Part shown: one piece after another, positions 33,700-43,557 of the stretch
Numbering within the stretch: position 1 is the stretch's first letter
Layout: each line of letters starts with the position of its first letter
Assembly: GCA_036927565.1 (NCBI GenBank)
Contig: JAYESD010000001.1
Span: forward strand, 265,495,560 to 265,559,559
Direction: 5' to 3'
DNA: 64,000 nt
From: Tuctoria greenei
Taxonomy: Eukaryota > Streptophyta > Magnoliopsida > Poales > Poaceae
Position numbers and translations under genes: made by a program
Notes under the pieces: model-generated
Seen by the model: the letters and a program-made list of their open reading frames with translations, nothing else
Told to the model about the DNA's origin: nothing
Databases searched by the model: none

Positions 33700-34041
33700 T
33701 TACTTGATAATATGACTTGGATGAGCTTTGTTTTATATGTATATGTTATAATATGCTCATAACAATTAAAATTTCTCTTTTCAATCTTTCTGAATACATT
33801 GTCAAAGGGGTGGAGATAATATGTGAATTTTTAAAGATAAGTATGCAAGGGGGAGAAATTGATTACACATTGCACATGTTCACAATTTTTTTGGCACGAT
33901 TCTTCTCAGGGGGAGAATTTCTTATTCTCATTTTATTTCTATTTTACAAAGGGGGAGAAATTGTTTTCAAAACTTTTAATGTGAATAAGCCAGTGTTCAG
34001 ATCTTAAGTGGTGTTGCCAATGCATTCATCAAGGGAAAGAT
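33700..34041 (+). other. Copia-1 tail with multiple polypurine tracts
   Basis: Continuation of the Copia-1 post-pol stretch after Copia-2. It has AAAGGGGTGGAG (33804), AAGGGGGAGAAATTG (33848), CAGGGGGAGAA (33908), AAAGGGGGAGAAATTG (33949) and finally AAGGGAAAGAT just before the 3' LTR at 34042. Repeated polypurine-like boxes before the 3' LTR are a Sirevirus feature. No gene. Confidence 0.7.
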
Positions 34042-35607
34042 TGTGAGACATATGTGTGTTGAATACATTGGCTATGGCGATAAAAGTTTTGAATACTACT
34101 AAAACACCTTTATCATTAAGGTCCGACTAGCTTTGGTAAGCTCCGGTGCTAGGTTGTACTAGCTTTGGTAAGCTCCGACTCAAGCTCCGGTTAGCTTTGG
34201 CAAGGTTCGGAGCTTGATCACAATGTTCCTGCTTGTACTGCGAAATGGTTCGAACTTGCTTTACATTGTTGGTGAGATTCCTTAGTATTCATTTGCTAAG
34301 TTTTTGGTGCGTTTAGGATCATATGGTTGATATGATTTTGCTATGGTTTGCAACATGCTTATGTGAAGTGTTCACGTAAGACGTTGTAGTTTTGGAACTA
34401 ACGAGAGTCAAGTCGATGACTTGTGCTCGGAAGTATTGGTTGTTTGTTCATGTACAGGTGTTGCTTGAGTTCAAGACATGGTTGGTGACGGGATCCATTG
34501 AACTAGTCTTAGGGAGAAGATGAGGTTCAACAACCAAGTTCGGGAAGAATTGTGGTTGAGTTGATCGGGAGGTTGCGCAACATGTTTGAATCAACAACAA
34601 TGCATATGAAGGTATCGTGGACGTCGTCGGAAGATGTTTGCACGTGTGCAAGGAGTGCAGGGACGTGGCTACATGGTTCTGAGGCGTGATGAAGAGATGT
34701 GGACGTAAAGAATTGGTCGGAAAGGTCCAACCGACTAGGTTATGGACTTAGGCTGCGACTGAGTCGTGGTTGACTCAAATATGAAATGTTTTGAGTTGGT
34801 TATGATAGAATTTCGTGTGGGTCACGAATTTGAGTTGTTTTAGGAATTTGGGATACATTCTTAATGTGTTTGGAAGTCTTAACATTGCTTTTATCTGCAT
34901 GTAGAAGAGTCCTAAGCAGTTATGTAAAGTTTCAATTCGTGATTTGAGTAGGATTAGAGTCCTAGTTGAGTTTGGATTGGCCTAAGGGCTGGTTATATAA
35001 GCAAGGGAGGCCAGAGCTCGTGGGTGACTACTTTGGGGTTGCTTCTCTTGTGCTCTATTGAATAAAATTCGTAGTTGAAAGAAACTTTTGTGCCTTGTTC
35101 GTCCGACTTGTTCTAGACAAGTTTTTCTCGTTGAGTTTTCTGCACAACACTACCGTTCTTTGGTTGTTTTATCATAACTCAAGTTTTACAGATCCAATTG
35201 ATGTGATTCTTTTTGGGTTGTCTTCAAAACTTGATTATCTATCATATGCCAAAATTTCACGGTCATTGGATCTGTGGTTTCTGATCTACATGAGTTTCTT
35301 TGCAGCATTCCAGAACTGTTTTTCTCGGATAGGACAGATTGACCTTTGTTCGATCTTTCAATCGTAACTTGAGTTTCTCTCGACGGATCTGAGTGATTCT
35401 TGTTTATCGTCTTCGTGACTTGATTCTCTCTGATATCTATCACTTTTGTCACCGTGAAACATGTTCAGATTAGTCTCACACATAATTTTTTTAACAGATC
35501 GTTTTTCTGTCAAAGGGGTTAGGATTTAATTGTTTCCGTTATGTAAGATTTTTTAATCTACCATTTACCCCCCTCTGGTAGCTTTTCATGTGCTCCTCGA
35601 TCCTACA
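34042..35607 (+). repeat. Copia-1 3' LTR (1566 bp)
   Basis: TGTGAGACA...CCTACA; pairs with 13867-15433 and is followed by AAGTG. Differences from the 5' LTR are spread throughout, including small indels. Confidence 0.93.
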
Positions 35608-35612
35608 AAGTG

Positions 35613-36412
35613 AATGTGCACTCTTATTTTATGGACTATATCAAGATGGTGCACTATGTTGTCCACCACCTTAGCCTCCTCCTTTCATACATACAAGAAA
35701 ATTTGATGGTGTTGCACATTTGGATCAACACATGAGAGAAGATGAACTTGAGTTGAGGACGAATCCAATTCAAGAAGGGGAGGATGATGATGACATCACT
35801 TCTATGGATACAAAGAATACTCCATTGAACATAAAAGATACAATCAATAGAGTTCACACACAATAATTAATTTCAGAGGTGAGCTCATTCTTATATGTTT
35901 TCTTATATGATTTTGAGAATAGATTGCTACCTAATGATTTAATTATGATTAGGATCCATGAAGAGGTTCAAGGAGTACTTGGAGGAAGTTTAGGGACGTG
36001 GAGGACCAGAGAATATGTTCAAAGAAGATAGAAACCGAGCCCAACTCAAAATCGTGTCCAACTCGGAGTCCAGGAGCAGTTCGCACTAAAACGGACACCC
36101 AGGTCGCTTACTATATCCGTTTTGGACGTTATACATATGAATGGAAAGGGTAGAGGATACCCTTTCCAATGACGCTGGTCCCATGACAAAATTCCTTTGG
36201 AAACGACAGGAATAATCAAAACAAAATCGAGTTTAGAACCTGTCAGGGTGCTGCACCACCGTATTGGGCCATTGGGCCTTGTATCAAGTCTAAGTCCATT
36301 ATTTTCGTGTCTTAGGGTTAGGTTATGACTCCAACACCCTTTGGACGTCCTTCCACCTATATATAATCCGTAGTAGCTGCCATAAATAATTGAGTTTTGC
36401 TCTAATACCAAT
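35613..36412 (+). other. Unresolved transposon remnant with a decayed coding stretch
   Basis: Sequence that should join 13861 once Copia-1 is removed. A plus-strand frame (35612-35860) reads with one stop through an acidic segment (RTNPIQEGEDDDDITSMD) to a TAA near 35863; an intron-like gap with CAGAG|GTGAGC and TTAG|GATCC ends (about 35879-35952) precedes MKRFKEYLEEV. The acidic segment reminds me of C-terminal tails of gypsy polyproteins, but I cannot assign it. From about 36030 it is noncoding, with TATATATAA near 36357. Confidence 0.35.
36399..36412 (-). other. Primer-binding-site-like sequence next to the Tekay-A LTR
   Basis: On the minus strand ATTGGTATTAGAGC follows the LTR end at 36413, one change from the initiator tRNA-Met site. 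It marks this as the PBS side of the LTR. Confidence 0.7.
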
Positions 36413-38327
36413 TGATAAGGAGGTTTAGGCCCGAACTTCTGAAAGATAATGGATAAGTCGATTGATGGAGATCTCGACGTTGACGATCCGAGGCTCTCGA
36501 GTAGAACACGAAAAACCCCTGCAATCACTACACCACCACTTCGTTGGTTATCAACCGTGCTGCACACGATTGACCTCACCAAGAAGGCTAATCCCTGCAA
36601 GTGCAACCGAGAACACAAGCAAGAACAAGGTTCAGAATATCAGAAGACAAGATTAATTAACCACTTTTATTACAGAGTTCAAAATACCCTCAAATACAAG
36701 CTCTAATGAATATTAGTGACAAGTTTGAACTAATGCAATGAAAATAAACTAAACTGAGCAAACTAAGCACCTAAGCAACATAAGCAATTAGGGTATAGCG
36801 CAGCTTGAATCAACACCACAGGCAAAGTTGACGGCAAACACGTCCTAGAACTCCGCATTATCACCGTTATATTCTCAATCCTGACCTGCAACTGTTGGTG
36901 GGGGAATTGCAAAAGTGAGTACATGTCGTACTCAACAAGTGTGGAAAGTATGACATGTAGCTAATTCAAATGACGAATATAATAATCGCTAAGTGCTGAA
37001 AAGTATATTAAACATTTGAAAAGCAATATATTACATGTATGTGAAGTAAACCCATTATAAACCATAATTATTAACATAGTACCAGTCCATATTCCATATC
37101 CATCACCATTATGCTAGATTTTTCATTACCATCAACCGTATCCATTGCTATAAAGCATTATACCATCCATAACCAGGACCAAACCATCCCAAATCCCAAG
37201 TTTTCCCCTAATCATGTGAGGGTCCAGGTTGCTCATAACCGAGAGCACGACTATCGTGATAGTTTTTAGACACTCTGCAAAGGTTGTACTGCTTTACCCA
37301 CCTGTTTGTGATTTCATCACCTTTTGACGACTATAGAATCTCAATTATGCCGTCTCACACTTCCTTGGGTGTGTGGCCAAGAGATCACAAAATAGCCTTT
37401 ACAAGGGGATTACTAGCATGTATGGACTCACTGAGGTTTCACCGGTGGCGATGTCTCCAACTGAAAACATCTTCAACCAAGGCCCCCCTCTTGTTCCATT
37501 CGGATCCCAGGGAGTCCTACCAACCATTTCCAAACCCAATCTGACTCTCCTTCCCCGGTGCGCCAAATGATCCGCTCAATACTAGCAATACCCTAATGAA
37601 TCATCTACGCCGCACGCATACTTGGCCTCGTGGTAGCACTGTAAATCCTGGATGGTCGCTCCACGAACCGGTCCTTAGATCTAAATCAAGCTAACCACCA
37701 TAACTTACAACCCTTCCACATACCATGCTTGCTTAGATCACCCATTATCATGTCATATTAACCAGTTCATATTAACCATAATCTCATTAGTGCATAAATA
37801 AATGATATAGTTATTTTCTTATCCCAATTAATTAAGCGAAGCAAAAAGGTAAAATCCCTTCCCGACTCTCTACCATGAATTTTAGGTGACAAGGGTGGTT
37901 AAACAAAGCTAGTAAACTTCCTATCATATGATTCCCATCAAATTGACACAAGCATGCAGTTTTCCAAACAAAACATTTATTGTCAAAACAGGATCAATAT
38001 GTTCAAGGACACTTCCTTGCTCTTGGGCTTGATTGGGATTAAAGTATTCAAACTCCTGGTGCTAGAGATTCTCTGCAGCACTCTCTAGCACAAATCCATC
38101 TAATCCGCACAATAAACATACAAGACAAGAATTACAATCAAAAAGTGCACATATATTACTCAATATGTCATGACATGCATGATTAATGCAATTGCAAAGC
38201 AAAACTAGTTAATGAGTTGTTAATACTGTTTAATAACTAGTTCTAATAGTTTAAACAAGTTTATACCGGTTTGGAATTGATTCGAATCAATTTAGAATTT
38301 AATTTAACAGAATTCAGATTGCAGGAT

Positions 38328-38360
38328 CGGACAAGTCCGCAGCAGGGCCAGACTAGTCCG
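38328..38360. repeat. Downstream palindrome pair in Tekay-A LTR
   Basis: CGGACAAGTCCG (38328-38339) and CAGACTAGTCCG (38349-38360), then CATTGCGCAGGA on the plus strand. It aligns over about 45 bp with the pair upstream of the Copia-2 env-like ORF (25704 on). Confidence 0.85.
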
Positions 38361-38718
38361 CATTGCGCAGGAACAATGGATTAGGATTTTCTAGATCGAC
38401 GTGAATTTGGAAAATTGGGGTCGAATTCATGTGAGAAAAAGAGAACATAAGGTATAACAGGTGTTTAGGAGTCCAATGAATCAAAGGTCTTGGAGGTAAC
38501 ACTTGGATCTTGACGATCTAGGGTTGACGAAAAACTTGATGGTGACTTGTTGATGGTGAAGGAAAGCTTGATGGAGATATTGATCCTCTTTCGTTTCCTC
38601 CTCTTCTTCTTCTTCTTGTTTGGGTCTCCTTCTCCCTCCTTGATGGCGGCTCCCACGAACTAGGGTTGGGTGGTCTTTCATTTGAGGCAAAAGGATGCAA
38701 AGTAAAGGGGTGGGGTTG

Positions 38719-38726
38719 TTTATATA
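38719..38726 (-). promoter_or_regulatory. Tekay-A LTR TATA box
   Basis: TATATAAA on the minus strand (CCTCTATATAAACAACC), between the U3 palindrome array and the downstream pair. Confidence 0.65.
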
Positions 38727-38894
38727 GAGGTGGAGGCTAGGGTTTCAATGAATTCGAGTTTGAGGAGGGTTGAGGCCGGTGTGGGGTCCCACATGGGCTC
38801 CAAAAAGATTTTGACACGATGTCCTTAGGCCCACTTAAAGTAAAACCCCAAAACAAGTCGTGAAACAAAGGATCAACTCGGAGTCACAATTTAT

Positions 38895-39213
38895 CGGACA
38901 AGTCCGCAAAAGGCTGAACTAGTCCGAAGTTAGACAGAGAGATATCGGACAAGTCCGGACTGGACAACGGACAAGTCCCGACTTGGTCAAAGGGAAAAAC
39001 GGACAAGTCCGCTAGAATACCGGACTAGTCCGGACACGTCCAGAGACTTACCAAAATTTCAAGGATTCCTAGAATACCATACTGGTCCGCAAAGGACCGG
39101 GCAAGTCCAAAAGTGTCCAGAGAGGAAAACAGACTAGTCCGCAGTAAAACGGACAAGTCCGACAGAGGTCAGAGAGAAATCAGACTAGCCCGCACCAAAA
39201 ATGGACTAGTCCG
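38895..39213. repeat. Palindrome array in Tekay-A U3
   Basis: About ten to twelve copies of CGGACAAGTCCG / CGGACTAGTCCG and degenerate forms, from 38895-38906 to 39202-39213. The A-centred form dominates here, while the T-centred form dominates in Copia-2. It lies upstream of the TATA box on the minus strand. Confidence 0.8.
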
Positions 39214-39343
39214 CACTTTCCAGAATTCTTAAGTGTGGTTTTACTCTAAATTCATTTTAAACTTGTTTCATTTTACGCGGATTAATGTTAGACATGTATT
39301 AGAATGTATGTAATGCATGATGGATGAAAATTAGGTTGTTACA

Positions 39344-39358
39344 AACCTACCCCCCTTA
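39344..39358 (-). other. Tekay-A polypurine tract
   Basis: Minus-strand ATAAGGGGGGTAGGTT immediately before the LTR start TGTAACA; shows that this LTR is the 3' LTR of the pol to its right. Confidence 0.75.
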
Positions 39359-39364
39359 TAATGA

Positions 39365-41155
39365 ATCTTGCCCTCGAGATTCGCCGCAGAAGAGAAGAGA
39401 TAGGGAAATTCCTTCTTGAGATCATCCTCTAGTTCTCAAGTTACCTCTAATTCTTTGTGATGCTTCCATTGAACTTTGCATCATCGAATCACCTTGTTCC
39501 TTGTGACTCTCTCCTTGGTTTCCAAGATTTTGAACAGTTTCTCGGCATAAGTCAAATCTGCCTCTAATTCCAATTCTTCCATTGGAACTTGTTCCTCCGG
39601 TACCCTTAAACACTTCTTGAGCTGGGAAACCTGAAATACATCATGAACATCCGATAAGTGAGCTGACATCTCCAACTTATATGCTACTTCTACTCTTTTG
39701 TCCACAATCTTGAATGGTCCAATATATCGAGGTGTTAACTTGCCTCTTATGTTAAACCTCTTATGAACTCTCATTGGTGACACCTTGAGGTAAACAAAAT
39801 CTCCTACTTCAAAGGCTAGTTCCCTTCTCCTATTGTCTGCATAGCCTTTTTGCCTTGATTGAACAACTCTCAAGTTGTCGCGAATAACCTGAACTTGTTT
39901 TTCAGCTTCTTGCAACATGTCAGGTCCAAATACTTGATTCTCCCTTGTCTCATTCTAGAACAAAGGTGTCCTACACTTCTAAAGTGCTTCATAGGGTGAC
40001 ATTTTCAAGCTTGCTTGGTAACTATTGTTCTATGAAAACTCTGCATATGGCAAGCTCTTGTCCCAACCTTTCCCATGCTTTAAAGCACAAGCTCTTAACA
40101 TGTCCTCTAAAATTTTATTGGTCCTCTCAGTTTGTCCATCCGTTTGAGGGTGTTATGCTGAGCTGAAATTCAACCTTGTTCCCAATGCTTCATTCAACTT
40201 TTGCCAAAACCTGAAGGTAAATTGAGAACCTCTATCCGACACTATCTTCTTTTGAACTCCATGCAAACATATTATCCTTCCCATATACAGTTCAACCAAT
40301 TTCTCTCCATTAAAGGTGGTCTTGACGGGAATAAAGTGAGCTGACTTGGTCAGACGATCCACAATAACCCATATTGAGTTATAACCGGACTGAGTACGTG
40401 GCAATCCAACTATAAAGTCCATACCAATTTCTTCCCACTTCCATTCTAGGATCTTCAATGGCTGAAATAATTCAGCTGGCCTTTGGTGTTCCGCCTTGAC
40501 TCGTTGGCACACGTCAGACAATGCTACATATTCAGCTATGTCCTTTTTCATGCCAGCCCACCAATAACATGTCTTCAAGTCCTTGTACATCTTCGTACAA
40601 CCGGGATGAATTGAGTATGGCGAGTCGTGTGCCTCCTTTACTATTGTCTCCCGAATATGCTTCACATTAGGCACGACAATCCTTTTTCCAAGCCATAAGG
40701 TACCTTGATCATCCTCATCAAATCTGAATTCTCTCCCCTCTTGGGTCCTATCCTTGATCTCTTGGATTTCCTCATCCTTGGTTTGGCCTTCCTGATTTTC
40801 TTGCTCCAAGGTCGGATTTAACTCCATTATTCCCATCTCATTCACAAATCTGAGATTCAACCGTTCAAACTCCTTACATAACTCAGATGGCAGCTCTCAA
40901 ACTGCGAGTTGATGACTTACTCCTTTTCTACTCAAAGCATCGGCCACTACATTAGCCTTCCGTGGATGGTAATTAATTCCCACATCATAATCCTTGATGA
41001 GCTCCAACCATCTTCGTTGCCTCAAATTTAGGTCCGTTTGTGTGAATATGTACTTAATACTCTTATGATCCGTATAAATTTCACACCTATGCCCAAGGAT
41101 ATAGTGTCTCCAAATCTTCAATGTGTGTACCATGGCCGCAAGTTCCAAAACATGT
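39365..41155 (-). pseudogene. Tekay-A pol, 3' half (RNase H, integrase, chromodomain)
   Basis: Minus-strand gypsy pol truncated upstream by the Tat element at 41156. RNase H remnant (LELAAMVHTLKIWRHYILG, YTDHKSIKYIF, VVADALSRKG) ends at a TGA (40897-40899). Integrase: the zinc finger has lost its first Cys (LSDVCQRVK); core D in GMDFIVGLP, D in IVSDRGSQF, E in TDGQTERTN. A TAA interrupts at 40153 and further stops follow near 40010-39960. The C-terminal part (39918-39481) has RYIGPFKI and VFQVSQLKKC. After a shift at 39481 a chromodomain-like stretch reads CKVQWKHHKELEVT then DDLKKEFPYLF. A chromodomain plus long LTR suits the Tekay/Del chromovirus lineage, where it targets chromatin. Confidence 0.85.
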
Positions 41156-42034
41156 TGTCGGTACCCTACATACCGGATACCCCTTGAGATTGCAAAAATC
41201 ACAAGGAAACTCCATATACGAGATTTGAAGACCTCCGAAGGCCCTACATGTCAGGCATATTCAGACCTGCTTCCCCGACATAGTTAGTCCCAGGGCCGCC
41301 ACGTGTATCATAAGACCGGAGCTATCGCCCACACATGAGAAAGCTCCAGACTAGATACCGGTATGGCATCCCCGGACCTAAACCCAGACAGAGGGAAGCT
41401 CCGGTGCCGACTTCCAATAGAACCGGACCTACCCGTCCACGACGGTAAGCTCTGGAGCTGCCACATGGACGAACCGCCGGACCTTCAACTTCAACAATCA
41501 GGCTGGTGGACCCCCAACGGCTCCGGACCTTCAAGGAGCAATCAAGGACTTCAAGACCCGATTAAGTGTCATTAATGCCATATTAATGATACACGATCGA
41601 ATGGCCCTTAATACCGGTAACGGCACTGTTAAGGCCTGTTACCGGGCTATTAAGGGTAATTAACCTCATTAATTATGTATCAAGCATGTGTAACTGTCAG
41701 GGCCACATGTCGGGCCAGGCTAACGGTGTAACGACCAGTCCTTATACTATAAAAGGACTAGTCGACGATACACAAGGGACCTCTCCATACGGCTTCTAGA
41801 CTCCCTGACCTAGACGAGCTTCTTCTTCTGGAGATTCTTCTAGACTCACACACTCAATACAACACCAACACACCCCGTGGAGTAGGGTATTATGCTCAGG
41901 TGGCCCAAACCACGTAAATCTTCGTGTCCACTTGCCATTCACCTTCTTGAATCTCTGCGCGCCCATTCCCGAACTACAACTCCGCAATCTACCAACAGTA
42001 GTATTGGGAGATCTGCCGGATCCAAACACCGACA
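41156..42034 (+). repeat. Tat element 5' LTR (879 bp)
   Basis: Begins TGTCGGTACCC and ends CACCGACA, with terminal inverted repeat TGTCGG/CCGACA. TATA box at 41748-41754. AGCTCCGG/AGCTCTGG words recur at 41345-41460. The right boundary is set by the GGCGCGCCAGG motif that follows. Confidence 0.8.
41748..41754 (+). promoter_or_regulatory. Tat LTR TATA box
   Basis: TATAAAA in CCTTATACTATAAAAGGAC, the plus-strand LTR promoter. Confidence 0.7.
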
Positions 42035-42052
42035 GTTGGCGCGCCAGGAAGG
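42035..42052 (+). other. Tat element primer-binding-site region
   Basis: GTTGGCGCGCCAGGAAGG directly after the LTR; the GGCGCGCCAGG word is usual at this place in RIRE2-like elements. I do not assign the tRNA. Confidence 0.6.
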
Positions 42053-42072
42053 GGGTGCCTGAGATTTCAAGG

Positions 42073-43557
42073 ATGATGAACTCAACTGTTGGATCATCCA
42101 ATGAAAATCCTGCTGTTCAACCTGCTGGGGGCAATCCCTCCAACATGCAGCCACCAACACGTGCCACAACTCCAGCAGGAGTCATGCCTCCACCGCCACC
42201 GCCTACACCAGAAAATCAAGCTAGGCAGTGTGACGGTCCATCGGTGTCGGTCACTGCATCGGCGAATAACAACAACCCTGAACACACGCTCCATGCAGCG
42301 CGTGCTCTCCTCCAACGTCCACCACCTCCAGGTGCATCCCAGGGTGCAACGGAGCAATGGAGGGCTGATGTGGAACATTTGGTTGCAGCAGCAGCCGATC
42401 ACATCAGCAACCAAGGTCCTCCCCCTTCGGGGCGGGCCCCATCGCAGCGCCGGACTGTGTCGGGCAGACTTGGTCCGCACACTTCCCACAATAGGAGGCG
42501 TGCTGCATCTCAACAGGTGACGTCGTTACCTTCCGGGGCGCGACACACTCATATGGTAACCAGGCTTTCAACTCACGACCTCCGAGCGGAGCTTGATCGC
42601 CGTTACCGTCAACAGGACGGCCGTGTCTATATCAAGCGTGCTCGCAAAAGGCGAGAAGCTCGAGACAATCCTGCTCCCGAGGGGGTAGGAGGAGGCTGTT
42701 CTGCCCTGGCCATGCACCTACGCATGGTCAGATGGCCACAAAAGTTCCGGCCTCACCTACTAGAGAAATTTGATGGGACTATTAATCCCGCTGAGTTTCT
42801 CCAGATTTACTCCACCGCATTCGTTGCAGCCGGAGGTAACGAGGCTGTAATGGTGAACTACTTCCCAGTGGCCTTGACTGGGACCGCCAGGTCCTGGTTC
42901 ATGAGCCTTCCTCACAACTCCATCAATAGTTGGGAGGAATTGTGCCAACAGTTCACCGCCAATTTCGGGAGTTCATACACCCGACCAGGCACCGAACTGG
43001 ACCTTTTTGCTGTCGTGCAGAAGGGGGGAGAATCCCTGCGCTCATTCATCCATAGGTTCTCCTAGGTACAAAACACTATTCCTTCTATCTCCAGTGCCTC
43101 TGTTATTGTGGCATTTAGACAGGGCGTACGAGATAAGAAGATGCTGGAGAAGCTGGCGATCAAGGAGATCACCAGCGTCACTGAGCTCTTCCGCTTGGCA
43201 GACAAGTGTGCCAAAGCTGCAGAAGGCCATGAAATGTACTCCAAACCACCTCCGGAGGATGGTAAAAAATCCTCCAAAGGCGAAGCCACTACCTCCGGAA
43301 GTGGCAAAAAGAAGAAAAAGTCCAACGACAAGAAGAAGCCGTCGGCCGACACATCTACTGCTACAGCTGCTGCAGCTCTGGGTGGCTGGGGGCCACGCCC
43401 TGAGAAACGACCTCGGCCATCCTCTGAAGACGGTGGCAACTCCAAAGTGTGGTGTCCTATTCATAAGTCGAACAACCACAACTTGGAAGACTGTCGGGAG
43501 GTCCAAAACCTTGTTGAGCGCTACAACAAGCGCCGGGAAGAAGTTCCTTTCCGTTAG
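42073..43557 (+). pseudogene. Tat gag, two in-frame TAG codons
   Basis: First Met after the PBS at 42073 (MMNSTVGSS). A Pro/Gln-rich N-terminus leads to a gypsy gag core at about 42720-43060 (EKFDGTINPAEFLQIY, TARSWFMSLP, SWEELCQQF). TAG at 43063-43065, where relatives read Gln (FSQV), and TAG at 43555-43557. Between them lie VRDKKMLEKL, a Lys/Pro-rich linker and a degenerate zinc motif CPIHKSNNHNLEDC. The frame is otherwise unbroken and continues into pol. Confidence 0.85.

Larger units (their letters stand above)
13867..35607 (+). mobile_element. Copia-1: Sirevirus-type Ty1/copia retrotransposon, itself split by Copia-2
   Basis: Full element with 5' LTR 13867-15433 and 3' LTR 34042-35607, flanked by the perfect 5-bp duplication AAGTG at 13862-13866 and 35608-35612. 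Internal order is PBS, gag with two zinc knuckles, then protease, integrase, RT and RNase H in that order, which is the Ty1/copia order. A noncoding tail carries several GGGGGAG tracts. Copia-2 (21621-33694) is inserted in the tail. The LTRs differ at many sites and the coding region has many lesions, so this is the older of the two. Confidence 0.93.
36413..39343 (-). repeat. Tekay-A long LTR (about 2.9 kb)
   Basis: On the minus strand it starts TGTAACAACC (39343) and ends CCTTATCA (36413). Parts (36900-37800) are clearly related to the Tekay-B and Tekay-C LTRs, e.g. GTACATGTCGTACTCA and GTGTGGAAAGTATGACATGT. A PBS lies on the left but a polypurine tract and pol lie on the right, so this one LTR belongs to internal regions on both sides. 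Minus-strand TATA box at 38719-38726. U3 is rich in CGGAC(A/T)AGTCCG palindromes. Confidence 0.7.

Noticed and set aside
36046..36618. 190-residue minus-strand frame
   Set aside because: Crosses the PBS and the LTR end at 36413; no domain; noncoding retrotransposon sequence.
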